DNA of 64,000 nt from JAOUEA01 sp963810915 (lineage in GTDB: Bacteria > Actinomycetota > UBA4738 > HRBIN12), in contig CAWEPH010000006.1 of the NCBI GenBank assembly GCA_963810915.1, positions 372,001-436,000 of the forward strand, read 5' to 3'. The translations under genes and the position numbers were made by a program. This document shows positions 56,570 through 64,000 of the stretch, piece by piece (the stretch's first letter is position 1; each line of letters starts with the position of its first letter). The notes below the pieces were generated by a model. That model saw only the letters and a list, made by a program, of their open reading frames with translations, did no database searches and was not told where the DNA came from.

Positions 56570-57435
56570 GATCGGATCAGCCTCCCGCGGATCGACTCCA
56601 GTTCCGCGCGCAGGCGCAGCGCGGCCCACGCCAAAGGCAAGGTTAGCTGGCGCCAGCCCCGAGCACGATGCTTGCGGTAGTACCGGAACACGCTGTCGGA
56701 GTGCATCACGAGCATGCGGCGGGAACGCCCTGTGGACACGCCGATCTCGTGGATCACCTCGACCTCCGGCGTGTAGAGGACCGACCACCCCGCGTCACGC
56801 AGGCGCGAGGCCATGTCGAGCTCCTCGCCGTAGAGGGGGAAGGACTCGTCGAACCCACCGACGGCCTCCAGCGCCGCGCGAGGCATCAGCATGGCGCACC
56901 CGCTCACCCAGTCCACCGTTCGCGCGCTGGCGCGATCCCAGCCGCCGAGTTGGTACCGACGGGTGAAGGGATTGTTGGGACGCACGGTCCCCAGGAAGGC
57001 ATGCCCCATCGCGTCGGTCAGGTCCGGGAACGCTCGCCCACTCGCGTACACCGTGCCGTCGGGGTTCAGGATCCGCGGGCCCACGATGCCGACGCGCGGC
57101 TGGGCCCGGGCCACGGCCACGAGGTCTGCGAGGGTCCCCCGCCAGACCTCCGCGTCGGGGTTCAGCAGCAGCACGAACGGCGCGCCGGTCTCGCGGAGCC
57201 CCTGGTTCCACGCCGGCGACAGAAAGACGTTCTCGGGGTTCTCGATCAAGCGCGTCTGCGGGTGACGTGCCACCGCGTCGATATGGCTCCCATCGTGCGA
57301 GGCGTTGTCGATCACGAGGACGTCGAGGGCGATGTCGCCTCGGTGCGCCTCGAGCGAGGCGAGGCATCGTTCGAGGTAGGCGCCGGTGTCGAAGTTGACG
57401 ATGACGACGGCCAGCTCGGCCGCGGGCGCGCTCAC
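56566..57435 (-). CDS. Family 2 glycosyltransferase, rhamnosyltransferase-like
   Basis: A 289-residue GT-A enzyme. It opens with AVVIVNFDTGAYLERCLASLEAH; the metal motif is LLNPDAEV, and the family's acceptor-side signature WVSGCAMLMPRAALEAVGGFDE is followed by LYGEELDMASRLRDAGW. This arrangement is the WbbL-like branch that adds rhamnose, and rmlB/rmlD lie in the same cluster, but the donor sugar is inferred. The GTG start (57433-57435) overlaps the upstream stop by 4 nt, which excludes the longer frame extending into the neighbouring gene. Confidence 0.85.
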   Translation of the reverse strand: MSAPAAELAVVIVNFDTGAYLERCLASLEAHRGDIALDVLVIDNASHDGSHIDAVARHPQTRLIENPENVFLSPAWNQGLRETGAPFVLLLNPDAEVWRGTLADLVAVARAQPRVGIVGPRILNPDGTVYASGRAFPDLTDAMGHAFLGTVRPNNPFTRRYQLGGWDRASARTVDWVSGCAMLMPRAALEAVGGFDESFPLYGEELDMASRLRDAGWSVLYTPEVEVIHEIGVSTGRSRRMLVMHSDSVFRYYRKHRARGWRQLTLPLAWAALRLRAELESIRGRLIRS

Positions 57436-57893
57436 GCGTGTGGGGTCTGGGCGACCAAGATGATGCCGACCATGATGAAGGCGACGCCCGCCCACCGCAG
57501 GGGGGGCACCTGTTCGTGCAGCACGAACCGCGCCGAGAGCACGATCAACACGTAGCCGAGCGAGGCGAACGGGTAGGCGAAGGAGAGCGACGCCCGCGAG
57601 AGCACCAGCAGCCAGACGACCGCAGACACGCCGAAGATCACGAGTCCGCCGAGCACCGACAGGTTCGTGATCATCAGCTTGAGGGAGGCGGCATTCAGCT
57701 TCGCCACGCCGGCGTTCTCGGCGGTCACCTGATTCATCCCGTGCTTGAGGGTCAGCTGGGCGACGGCCGCCAGGATCACGGAGAGCAGGATCAAGCCGAT
57801 CAGCATCTTGAGGTTCTTCCCTTCTCGTGGCTCGTGGTCGTGGATGGAGGCGTCGTGAGCCTCGGGATCCACCGTGGGCAGGTTCGGGTTCAC
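57432..57893 (-). CDS. Small EamA/SMR-like four-helix membrane protein
   Basis: A 153-residue protein with a soluble N-terminal 30 residues (rich in Asp, His, Glu) and four membrane helices (about 30-48, 67-90, 98-118, 132-149). The helix pattern and the ending AGVAFIMVGIILVAQ resemble half-size drug/metabolite transporters such as ArnE/ArnF, which flip lipid-linked sugars. In a polysaccharide operon a lipid-carrier flippase role is attractive but unproven. Both ends overlap neighbouring genes by 4 nt, so it is tightly coupled to the exporter and the glycosyltransferase. Confidence 0.78.
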   Translation of the reverse strand: MNPNLPTVDPEAHDASIHDHEPREGKNLKMLIGLILLSVILAAVAQLTLKHGMNQVTAENAGVAKLNAASLKLMITNLSVLGGLVIFGVSAVVWLLVLSRASLSFAYPFASLGYVLIVLSARFVLHEQVPPLRWAGVAFIMVGIILVAQTPHA

Positions 57894-59062
57894 GGCTCCT
57901 CCACCTCGAAGCGTGCGTCGACGACGAGCGGGGACGGGCGCCGCTCGACCTCGACGGCGTCGAAGGAGTATCGCTGGGTCTGCACGTGGTAGATGTGACC
58001 GCCGGGCCCTTCCAGGCCCACCGATACGAAGTACTTGCCGCCCACCCACGTCGTGGCGGGGATGCGGTAGCGCACACGGCGTCGACCGTCCACCGGACCG
58101 AGGCGGCCCCCCTGGTCGGACATGCGCCCCAACAGGATCACCTCGTTCGTGTTGGCGGCGACGACGGCGAAGGCCACGTCGAGATCGGGGACGGGTTCGT
58201 GGGCGACGAGGTCCAACTGGATCACGAGATCCTGGCCGGGGTTGAGGCGCGACCCGGGCTCGCCGCCGGGGAGGATCTCGACGGCTTCCACCTCGGCCTC
58301 GCGCGTTCCCTCCTCCGGCACGAAGTCGGGGTCGTTGCTCAGCAGCCGATGACGCAGCTCGGTCACCACGTCGAGCGGGGAGCCCTGCGTGTGCAGCCGT
58401 CCGTGGTCCAGCATCACCGCTCGGTCGCAGACGGCCACCACGGTGTCGAGCGCGTGGGTCACGAGCACGATCGTGCGCCCCTCGGCTTGGAAGCTGCCCA
58501 CCTTGTCGAGGCACCGCTTCTGGAACGCTTCGTCGCCCACCGCGAGGACCTCGTCGATCAACAGGACATCGGGATCGACGTGCACCGCCACGGCGAACCC
58601 GAGCCGCACGAGCATGCCGGAGGAGAAGAACTTCACCTGGTTGTCCATGAAGTCCTCGACTTCCGCGAAGTCCACGATGTCGCTGTAGACCGCGTCGGTC
58701 TGCTTGCGCGAGAGCCCGAGGAACGCCGCGTTCAGGTAGACGTTCTCGCGCCCGGTGAGCTCCGGATGGAACCCCGCGCCGAGCTCGAGCAACGCCGCCA
58801 CCCGGCCCCCGTACCGGATCGTGCCCGCGGTGGGACGCAGGATCCCGGCGATGCACTTCAGGAGCGTGGTCTTGCCCGAACCGTTGTGGCCCACCAGGCC
58901 GGTCGTCGTGCCCTCCTCGACGGCGAAGGTCACGTCGCGCAGCGCCCAGAAGTCCTCCGCACGCATGTGCCCGGAAAGCAGCCGCTGCTTGAGGGAGCTC
59001 GGCTTCTCGCGATACAGGCGGAAGCGCTTGGAGATGCCCTCGACCTCGATCGCCGCGCTCAC
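57890..59062 (-). CDS. Polysaccharide ABC exporter, ATP-binding subunit (Wzt-like)
   Basis: A 390-residue ATPase. Walker A is GLVGHNGSGKTT, the signature KFFSSGMLVRLGFAVA and Walker B VLLIDEVLAVGD. The LSSGM-type signature and a C-terminal extension of about 150 residues mark the Wzt/TagH group that exports lipid-linked glycans. The extension (VEAVEILPGGEPGSRLNPGQDLVIQLDL) is a beta-sandwich like the Wzt glycan-recognition domain, suggesting the polymer end is recognised before export. GTG start (59062-59060) overlaps the permease stop. Confidence 0.9.
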   Translation of the reverse strand: MSAAIEVEGISKRFRLYREKPSSLKQRLLSGHMRAEDFWALRDVTFAVEEGTTTGLVGHNGSGKTTLLKCIAGILRPTAGTIRYGGRVAALLELGAGFHPELTGRENVYLNAAFLGLSRKQTDAVYSDIVDFAEVEDFMDNQVKFFSSGMLVRLGFAVAVHVDPDVLLIDEVLAVGDEAFQKRCLDKVGSFQAEGRTIVLVTHALDTVVAVCDRAVMLDHGRLHTQGSPLDVVTELRHRLLSNDPDFVPEEGTREAEVEAVEILPGGEPGSRLNPGQDLVIQLDLVAHEPVPDLDVAFAVVAANTNEVILLGRMSDQGGRLGPVDGRRRVRYRIPATTWVGGKYFVSVGLEGPGGHIYHVQTQRYSFDAVEVERRPSPLVVDARFEVEEP

Positions 59063-60049
59063 AGTTCCTCCGCGAAGTCGCCCGAGAGGCTGAAGAAGAG
59101 CCGCCACGTGAGGTAGAGGAGGATCGAGCGAGCCGAGCAAGACGAGGCCGATCACGCCGGCGAGCCACGCGATGCTCACGTCGGGCAGCACGCGCACCCA
59201 GTGCGGGTTGGTTGGGGTCGGTGGCGCCGTGACCGTGTGGTAGAGGGCCCGCTGGAACCCGCTCACGATGGGCGTGAGGGGGTTCAGGAGGTACAGGGTC
59301 CACAGGTGCGGGCTGAAGGGAGCGGTGGGCGCCGTGAGCTTGTCCTGGACCAGCCCCCCCGGATACACGATCGGGGTCATCCAGAACCACACCAGCAGGG
59401 CGAGGCCGATCAGGTGTTGGACGTCGCGGTACCGCACGTTCACGGCGGAGACCAGGAGCACCAAGGCGGTCGTGAAGACGACGAGCGTCGCGAACGAGAG
59501 CGGGTACAGGACCAGGACCTCGAGGTGGAAACCGTACCCGGACGCGATCATGAAGATCAGGAGCACGGAGGACTGCAGCACGAAATCGAACAGGGCCACC
59601 CCGACGACGGCGAGTGGGAGCACCTCGCGGGGGAAGGACACCTTCTTCACGAGATTGCCGTTGTCGATCACCGAGCGGGTGCCGTTGCCGAGGGCCACCG
59701 AGAAGAGGTTCCAGGCCAGTAAGCCCGAGAGCAGGAACACGGGGTAGTGCGGCGTCTGGTTGCCCAGGATCTTCACGACGAAGGTGAAGACCGCCAAGAA
59801 GACGATCGGATTGAGCACGGACCACACCGCGCCCAGCACGGAGGCCGTGTACTTCACCTTCAGTTCCTTGCGGACCAGGTTGAGGAGGATCTCGCGGTAG
59901 GCCCAGAGCTCCCGCAGGCGCGCCCCGACGCGGAGCCTCGGCTCCTCGGACGTGCGTTCGGTGATCAGGCCTGCGTGGGCCAAGGTGTCGGCTCCGGTCG
60001 AAGGGTATCCGCGCAGGTCAGCGCGGTCGCCCGAGTCTAGCAAGGCCAC
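59059..60049 (-). CDS. Polysaccharide ABC exporter, permease subunit (Wzm-like; frame broken once)
   Basis: An ABC-2 type permease with six hydrophobic segments. The family region KELKVKYTASVLGAVWSVLNP lies before the first helix, and the middle contains VSFPREVLPLAVVG. The last helix is split by a shift at 59125 (CTC[G]ATCC). Removal gives LILLYLTWRLFFSLSGDFAEEL and a TGA at 59061-59059, for 329 residues from GTG 60049. The corrected stop overlaps the ATPase GTG by 4 nt exactly as elsewhere in this operon, strong evidence that the extra base is an error. Confidence 0.87.
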
Positions 60050-60070
60050 CCGGCCCCACCGCAGTAGCGA

Positions 60071-61411
60071 CTATGGCGATCGTTCGAAGTCTTCGAGCGC
60101 GCGTGCGTACGCGAGGCCGATCCCCCGCGCGAGATCCCGCTCGTCGAGGCCCAGGTCCGCGAGCGCGCCTCCCCACATCTCGAGCGCCTTGTGCGCGGGG
60201 TCGCGGATGAGGGCGAGGGTGGCGTCCACCGCACGCTCATAGCCGTGCGCGGTGGCCTCGGTGGACCGCAGACGTTGCATGTGATCGCGGGCCGCGGCCC
60301 CCATCCGCGCGCGCAGTGCGGGGTCATCCACCAGCGTGCGCAGACGGACCGCGAGCTCGCCGGGATCGGTAGGCCCCGCGGCCACGCGCATCACCAGGCC
60401 GTCGGGGACGTCGAGGTAGCTGCCGGTGGCGCTCACCACGGCGGGCTTGCCGGCTTGCATCGCGCGCGCGAGGGATCCGCTCACCTCACCGCGGTGGGGG
60501 AAGCGCAGGTCGACCACCACGTCGGCCGCGGCGAGCCATCCCATGAACTCCTCGTCCGAGACGTCGGGTGCGAGTGTCACGCGATCCCCGACACGCGCGC
60601 CGTCCACCACCGCGTCGACGTCGTACCCGGTGATGCGGCGGCCCACCAAGGCGACGTGCACGGACGGATCGAGGTCCGCCACCGCGCCGAGCAGCGCGTC
60701 GAGCCGCTTGGCCGGGTTCAGGTCCCCCGGCGCCACCACGAGGGTGCGCATGCCGGCGGCCTCGAGCGGCGCCCGGAGCTCGAGGCCGCGCGCCGCCGCT
60801 CGCGCCATCTCCGCCTCCGACTCCACGATGGGATGCGGCACGACGAAGACGGGCGTGCGGCAGCCCATCTCCAGCAGGTACCGTCGCCCGAACTCGCTGT
60901 GGACGATCAGGCCCCGCGCGCGCCGGGCCACGTGCGCGCACCACGGATCCCGCAGCGGCTCGTTGCGCGCCACGTCGGGCGAGACCAGGTTCCGGCGCAG
61001 CGCCATGGCCTCGCGTTCGGCCATGTAGCCGAGGGGATCGCCCAGCGTCTTCAGCCCTCGCACGAAGTCGTCGAGCGCCAGGTCGTGCAGCACCACGAGG
61101 GCGGGGGTGAGGAAGGCCGCGCGGTAGATCTCCAGGTGGAACTCGACGTTGTTGCCCAGCTGGAAGATCCCGAGCCAGTACCCCGGCAGCTTCGGCGTGT
61201 CCTTCGCCGCGATCGGCCAGAGCACGTCCATCCGGTGTCGCTCGAAGAAGCCGATCCTGCGGAGTCCCTCGAGCACGGCCCGGTCGTAGGTCGCGACCCC
61301 GGTAGCCGCGGGAGGGAGCGGGCCCGCGAACACGAGCTCACCGCTCGAGCCCGGCCCGGCGGGTGCCCGCGTGAGGCGTCCGAGGACCTTCCCAGCGGTG
61401 CGGCGCATCAC
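60071..61411 (-). CDS. Family 4 glycosyltransferase
   Basis: A 446-residue GT-B enzyme. The N-terminal domain starts with VFAGPLPPAATGVATYDRAVLEGL, the classical acceptor-side GTG-like opening; the C-terminal domain has VVAPGDLNPAKRLD and the donor-site region RFPHRGEVSGSLARAMQAGKPAVVS, where Glu binds the nucleotide sugar. It probably adds a hexose to the exported glycan or its lipid anchor. ATG start one base after the stop of the next upstream glycosyltransferase gene; co-transcribed with the exporter genes downstream. Confidence 0.85.
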   Translation of the reverse strand: MMRRTAGKVLGRLTRAPAGPGSSGELVFAGPLPPAATGVATYDRAVLEGLRRIGFFERHRMDVLWPIAAKDTPKLPGYWLGIFQLGNNVEFHLEIYRAAFLTPALVVLHDLALDDFVRGLKTLGDPLGYMAEREAMALRRNLVSPDVARNEPLRDPWCAHVARRARGLIVHSEFGRRYLLEMGCRTPVFVVPHPIVESEAEMARAAARGLELRAPLEAAGMRTLVVAPGDLNPAKRLDALLGAVADLDPSVHVALVGRRITGYDVDAVVDGARVGDRVTLAPDVSDEEFMGWLAAADVVVDLRFPHRGEVSGSLARAMQAGKPAVVSATGSYLDVPDGLVMRVAAGPTDPGELAVRLRTLVDDPALRARMGAAARDHMQRLRSTEATAHGYERAVDATLALIRDPAHKALEMWGGALADLGLDERDLARGIGLAYARALEDFERSP

Positions 61412-62464
61412 CTAGTCCAGCAACCGAGCGACGACGTCGGGCCATCGCGGGACCTCGGCGCGCACGAGGGCGTTGCCTGCCCGTCCCATGCGGCGCGCGG
61501 CCTCCCGGTCGCCGAAGAGCCGGTCGAATGCCTCGGCGATCGCCGGAGGCTCGGGGGAGGCGATCAGTCCGGTCTCGCCGTCGGTCACGAACTCCAGCGG
61601 ACCCCCGCTGTCCGTGAGCGTCACCACCGGGCGCTCCGCGGCGAAGCCCTCGATCGTCACGTAGCCGTAGTCCTCATCGAACGGGCCGTAGTAGACGCCG
61701 AGGGCCGCCTCGTAGAGCTGATACAGCCGCTCGTCGGAGACGGCGATCTCCATGCGCACGCGTTCCTTCAGCCCAAGCCGTTCGATCTGTTCCCGCAGCC
61801 GCGGCTCGTCGGGACCCTTGCCGACCAGCACCAGCTTGACCTCGCTGCGGACATGCGCCATCGCTTCGATCACGAGCGACTGTCGCTTCAGGCTCTCCAT
61901 CCTGCTGGGGAACACGACGTAGTCGCCGAGCTCGCCGGCTGCACCCGCGTCCATCAAGTGTTCCGCCACACCCGAGGGGTGGTAGAGCGCCTCGGATGCG
62001 ATTCGCAGCGAGGACCACAGCCGTTCCTGCACGTTCTTGGAGTTGGTGAAGACCCGCTTGGCCTCGTTGAGCGCCAGCCGATCGGCGTTCCACACCATGT
62101 CGCGGACCGCGGCGCCGTCGTCCTGTCGCGAGAGATCCGCATACGTGGGGTGATCCCAGAGTTCGTATGCGGTCCGGTGCTGGTGGATCAGCCAGACGAT
62201 CTTGCGCTCGTGCTCCACGAGGTAAGCGGGGAACTTGAGCGCGATCACGGCATCGACCTTCAGACCGTTGGACTCAGTGATGTCGAAGGAGCGCCAGACC
62301 GCCATCTGGTGCGCGAGCTGCGCGGCCGGGTACCACTTGCCGGCGATCTGCACGAGGTCCGCGTCGTGGCCGGCGGCCCGCAGCGCCCGCACGAGCGCCT
62401 CGGTGTGCGCCTCGGCTCCACCGCGCACGAACGCCGTCTGCGGGTGGAGGACGGCGACCCTCAC
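61412..62464 (-). CDS. Family 4 glycosyltransferase
   Basis: A 350-residue GT-B glycosyltransferase. VAVLHPQTAFVRGGAEAHTEAL opens it; the donor-binding half shows VVFPSRMESLKRQSLVIEAM and the EX7E-type stretch GPFDEDYGYVTIEGFAAERPVV. Length and motifs are typical of mannosyl- and related transferases. The GTG start (62464-62462) overlaps the preceding gene's stop by 4 nt (GTGA), excluding a longer frame. It precedes a second GT4 gene without a gap. Confidence 0.85.
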   Translation of the reverse strand: MRVAVLHPQTAFVRGGAEAHTEALVRALRAAGHDADLVQIAGKWYPAAQLAHQMAVWRSFDITESNGLKVDAVIALKFPAYLVEHERKIVWLIHQHRTAYELWDHPTYADLSRQDDGAAVRDMVWNADRLALNEAKRVFTNSKNVQERLWSSLRIASEALYHPSGVAEHLMDAGAAGELGDYVVFPSRMESLKRQSLVIEAMAHVRSEVKLVLVGKGPDEPRLREQIERLGLKERVRMEIAVSDERLYQLYEAALGVYYGPFDEDYGYVTIEGFAAERPVVTLTDSGGPLEFVTDGETGLIASPEPPAIAEAFDRLFGDREAARRMGRAGNALVRAEVPRWPDVVARLLD

Positions 62465-62844
62465 GGGGTCGGGTCTTCCGGGGCATCGGCGGCGTCCGAC
62501 CGACGCCGCAACCGCTCGAGCTCGGCCTCCGCCGCCATCAGCCGCTCTGCGAGGCTCGTCGTGAGCTCCGCGTGATCTGCGATCAGCCGGTCGTAGCGCC
62601 ACGAGATGGGCCGCATCATGCGGAAGATCCCGAACTTCAGCTGGCGGCGCCAGCGCGAGGGCGACGCGAGGTTGCCCTCGCCGTGCGGGATGATCACCTT
62701 CTCGTCCGCGCGCAGCTGCGCCGCAAGATCGTGCAGACGGTCCCTGATCTCGGGGGTGTCCATGCGTGCGCGCGATGCGCGCTCCTGCGCCCAGTACAGC
62801 TCCCGGGCGAGGTCGCGGTAGGCGGCGCTGTCCTCGACGCTCAT
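62461..62844 (-). CDS. Hypothetical coiled-coil protein of the polysaccharide operon
   Basis: A 127-residue soluble protein I do not recognise. It is helical, with an Arg/Glu-rich start (AYRDLARELYWAQERASRARM), a central basic segment containing SPSRWRRQLKFGIFRMMRPIS that could touch the membrane surface, and a heptad-like C-terminal helix (LAERLMAAEAELERLRRR) suggesting a coiled coil. No catalytic residues are evident. It is coupled to the downstream GT4 by a 4-nt overlap and lies 60 nt after rmlD. It may be a scaffold for glycan assembly, or a fragment of a methyltransferase-associated protein. Confidence 0.6.
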   Translation of the reverse strand: MSVEDSAAYRDLARELYWAQERASRARMDTPEIRDRLHDLAAQLRADEKVIIPHGEGNLASPSRWRRQLKFGIFRMMRPISWRYDRLIADHAELTTSLAERLMAAEAELERLRRRSDAADAPEDPTP

Positions 62845-62904
62845 CGGCGCGAGCCTAGCACCAGGGTATGGCGGTCCCGTGACGCCTCGAGCGCACGGCG
62901 CGCA

Positions 62905-63753
62905 TCAAGGACGCGCGCCGGTCGTGTCCGCGAGGAACCGCGTCAGGGCGTCGTCGAGGGGGGGCAGCGACCCGATCCCGAGGTTCGGCACGAACACGCT
63001 CCCGAGCGCGCTGTAGGCGGGCCTGGGCGCCGGCAGCGCCAGCTCGTCGGCGGTCTGCGGCCACACCTCGCCGGGCAGATCGCCGAGCTCCTTCAGCCGG
63101 GAGAGGACCTCGAACCACGACGCGGGGTCGGGTCCCGCAAGGTGATACGTGCCGAAGCGGTGCGTGAGCAGCAGCGGAAGCATCAGTCCGGCGAGATCCG
63201 GCGCGTAGGTCGGGGTGCCCACGCGGTCCACCTGCCCGCCGACCGCCTCGCCGTCGACGAGCGCGCGCACCGCCTTCGTCACGTAGTGCGAGGCTCCCCC
63301 GAACACGTAGCCGACGCGCACGATCACGTGCTCGGGGAGCAGATGGCGAACGTGTTCCTCCCCCGCCAGCTTCGCCCGCCCGTAGACAGACAAGGGCGCT
63401 GGCGCGTCGAGCTCGTCGTAAGCGTCGCCCTTGGCGCCGTCGAAGACGAAGTCCGTCGACACCTGCAGCAGCGAGGCGCCGCACGCGCGCGCGGCGAGCG
63501 CGAGATGCTGTGGGCCCATCGCGTTGTCGCGGGCGGCGCGTAAGGGATCCATCTCGTTCGCATCTACCCGCGTGAACGCGGCGAAGTTGATCACCGCATC
63601 GGGGTGCAGCGGTTCGACGGTCCGCCGCACGGCGTCGTGGTCGCCCACATCGAGCCCCGCGTGATCGAAGGCGTGCACCTCGTGGTGCGCCGGCACCTGG
63701 GCGAGGAACGCCCGTCCCAGCGCTCCTCCGGCGCCGGTGACGACGAGCCTCAT
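62905..63753 (-). CDS. rmlD: dTDP-4-dehydrorhamnose reductase
   Basis: A 282-residue short-chain dehydrogenase that makes dTDP-L-rhamnose with NADPH. The cofactor loop is VTGAGGALGRAFL, the catalytic Thr/Tyr/Lys are in VSTDFVFDG and LSVYGRAKLAGE, and the substrate pocket stretch FNFAAFTRVDANE-like NFAAFTRVDANE is present. Length fits RmlD. The ATG (63753-63751) overlaps the stop of rmlB (GATGA). Rhamnose is required for the actinobacterial arabinogalactan linker and many capsules. Confidence 0.9.
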   Translation of the reverse strand: MRLVVTGAGGALGRAFLAQVPAHHEVHAFDHAGLDVGDHDAVRRTVEPLHPDAVINFAAFTRVDANEMDPLRAARDNAMGPQHLALAARACGASLLQVSTDFVFDGAKGDAYDELDAPAPLSVYGRAKLAGEEHVRHLLPEHVIVRVGYVFGGASHYVTKAVRALVDGEAVGGQVDRVGTPTYAPDLAGLMLPLLLTHRFGTYHLAGPDPASWFEVLSRLKELGDLPGEVWPQTADELALPAPRPAYSALGSVFVPNLGIGSLPPLDDALTRFLADTTGARP

Positions 63754-64000
63754 CGCCTCGCCTCGACCGCCCGCGGCACGGTGACGATCCCGACCGCATG
63801 CCACGAGCGGAGTTCGTGCAGGTGATCCCGGTACCAGTCGACGGTGGAGGCGAGCCCGTCGTCGAAGCCGACCTCGGGCCTCCATCCGAGCGCGAGGAGA
63901 CGGTCCGCCGCGACGCCGTAGCGGAAGTCGTGTCCGGGCCGGTCGGGGACGAAGGTGATCCGCGACGGGTCGACGCCGGCCAGCGCGCAGATGCGCCGTG
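63750..64000 (-). CDS. rmlB: dTDP-glucose 4,6-dehydratase, C-terminal part only
   Basis: The gene runs off the right edge; only the last 83 codons or so are present. They contain FVPDRPGHDFRYGVAADRL and LGWRPEVGFDDGLASTVDWY, the characteristic C-terminal substrate-binding region of RmlB, and end with TGA at 63752-63750. RmlB converts dTDP-glucose to the 4-keto-6-deoxy sugar used by RmlD. The RHDxR-like Arg that contacts dTDP (DRPGHDFRY) is visible. The active-site half lies outside the window. Confidence 0.88.
   Translation of the reverse strand, partial: RRICALAGVDPSRITFVPDRPGHDFRYGVAADRLLALGWRPEVGFDDGLASTVDWYRDHLHELRSWHAVGIVTVPRAVEARR

Overview
The window is high-GC DNA with the gene content of a free-living, probably deep-branching actinobacterium (Actinomycetota). 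The evidence is a WhiB-family Fe-S regulator, a complete fbiA/fbiB/fbiC coenzyme F420 set with a fused CofG-CofH FbiC, DUF3499 and DUF3105 proteins, class III cyclase architecture, GTG starts with GTGA stop-start overlaps, and leaderless promoters (TAnnnT about 6-8 nt before the start codon). I see no insertion sequence, prophage, CRISPR array, rRNA or tRNA. The only RNA gene I can support is tmRNA.

Layout. 1-10.1 kb: a truncated membrane protein gene converges on a minus-strand run of agmatinase-like ureohydrolase, methyltransferase, MoxR ATPase, DUF58, TgpA-like transglutaminase, DUF2277, a PLP decarboxylase, an Fpg/Nei glycosylase and DUF2269. 10.2-23.4 kb: metabolic and accessory genes, comprising an exonuclease/endonuclease/phosphatase-fold protein, two tandem CrtI-like FAD oxidoreductases, a GcvT-like protein, an unusual alkaline-phosphatase-superfamily protein, an Nfu_N-like protein, a two-subunit aconitase X and a 1149-residue zinc-ribbon/adenylate-cyclase/AAA/TPR regulator. 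23.4-27.2 kb: the classical prfB-ftsE-ftsX-smpB-ssrA group, with a textbook programmed +1 frameshift in prfB. 27.3-34.5 kb: a methyltransferase, secA, an acetolactate-synthase-like enzyme, a LuxR-type response regulator, hpf and comF.

34.5-52 kb: ahcY, a purine nucleoside phosphorylase, PGI/PMI, a Trm112-like protein, phosphomannomutase, DUF3499, an L,D-transpeptidase, DUF5719, a large membrane glycosyltransferase, a histone-H1-like protein, whiB, fbiC, and fbiA-fbiB in the opposite direction. 52-64 kb: two DUF3105 membrane proteins, a SpoIID/LGFP cell-wall protein, and a surface-polysaccharide operon (nucleotidyltransferase, GT2, SMR-like protein, Wzt/Wzm ABC exporter, two GT4 enzymes, rmlD, rmlB). 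From memory, the secA-hpf-comF-ahcY-manA/pmm-DUF3499-whiB-fbi-manB-rmlD succession matches the Rv3240c-Rv3267 neighbourhood of Mycobacterium tuberculosis, so this is a conserved actinobacterial block joining envelope sugar supply, cell-wall enzymes and F420.

The most unusual signals are these. (i) About nineteen single-base insertions break otherwise intact, often essential genes, and most sit in one context, C[G]A. (ii) Two near-identical 16-bp palindromes (ATCACAnnCGTGTGAT) lie in front of the DUF3499 gene and whiB. (iii) One phosphatase-like protein seems to carry its family's usual C-terminal segment ahead of its catalytic half. For broken genes I give the full locus span and the position of the suspected insertion; these loci are not labelled pseudogenes because I consider a sequence error more likely than true decay.
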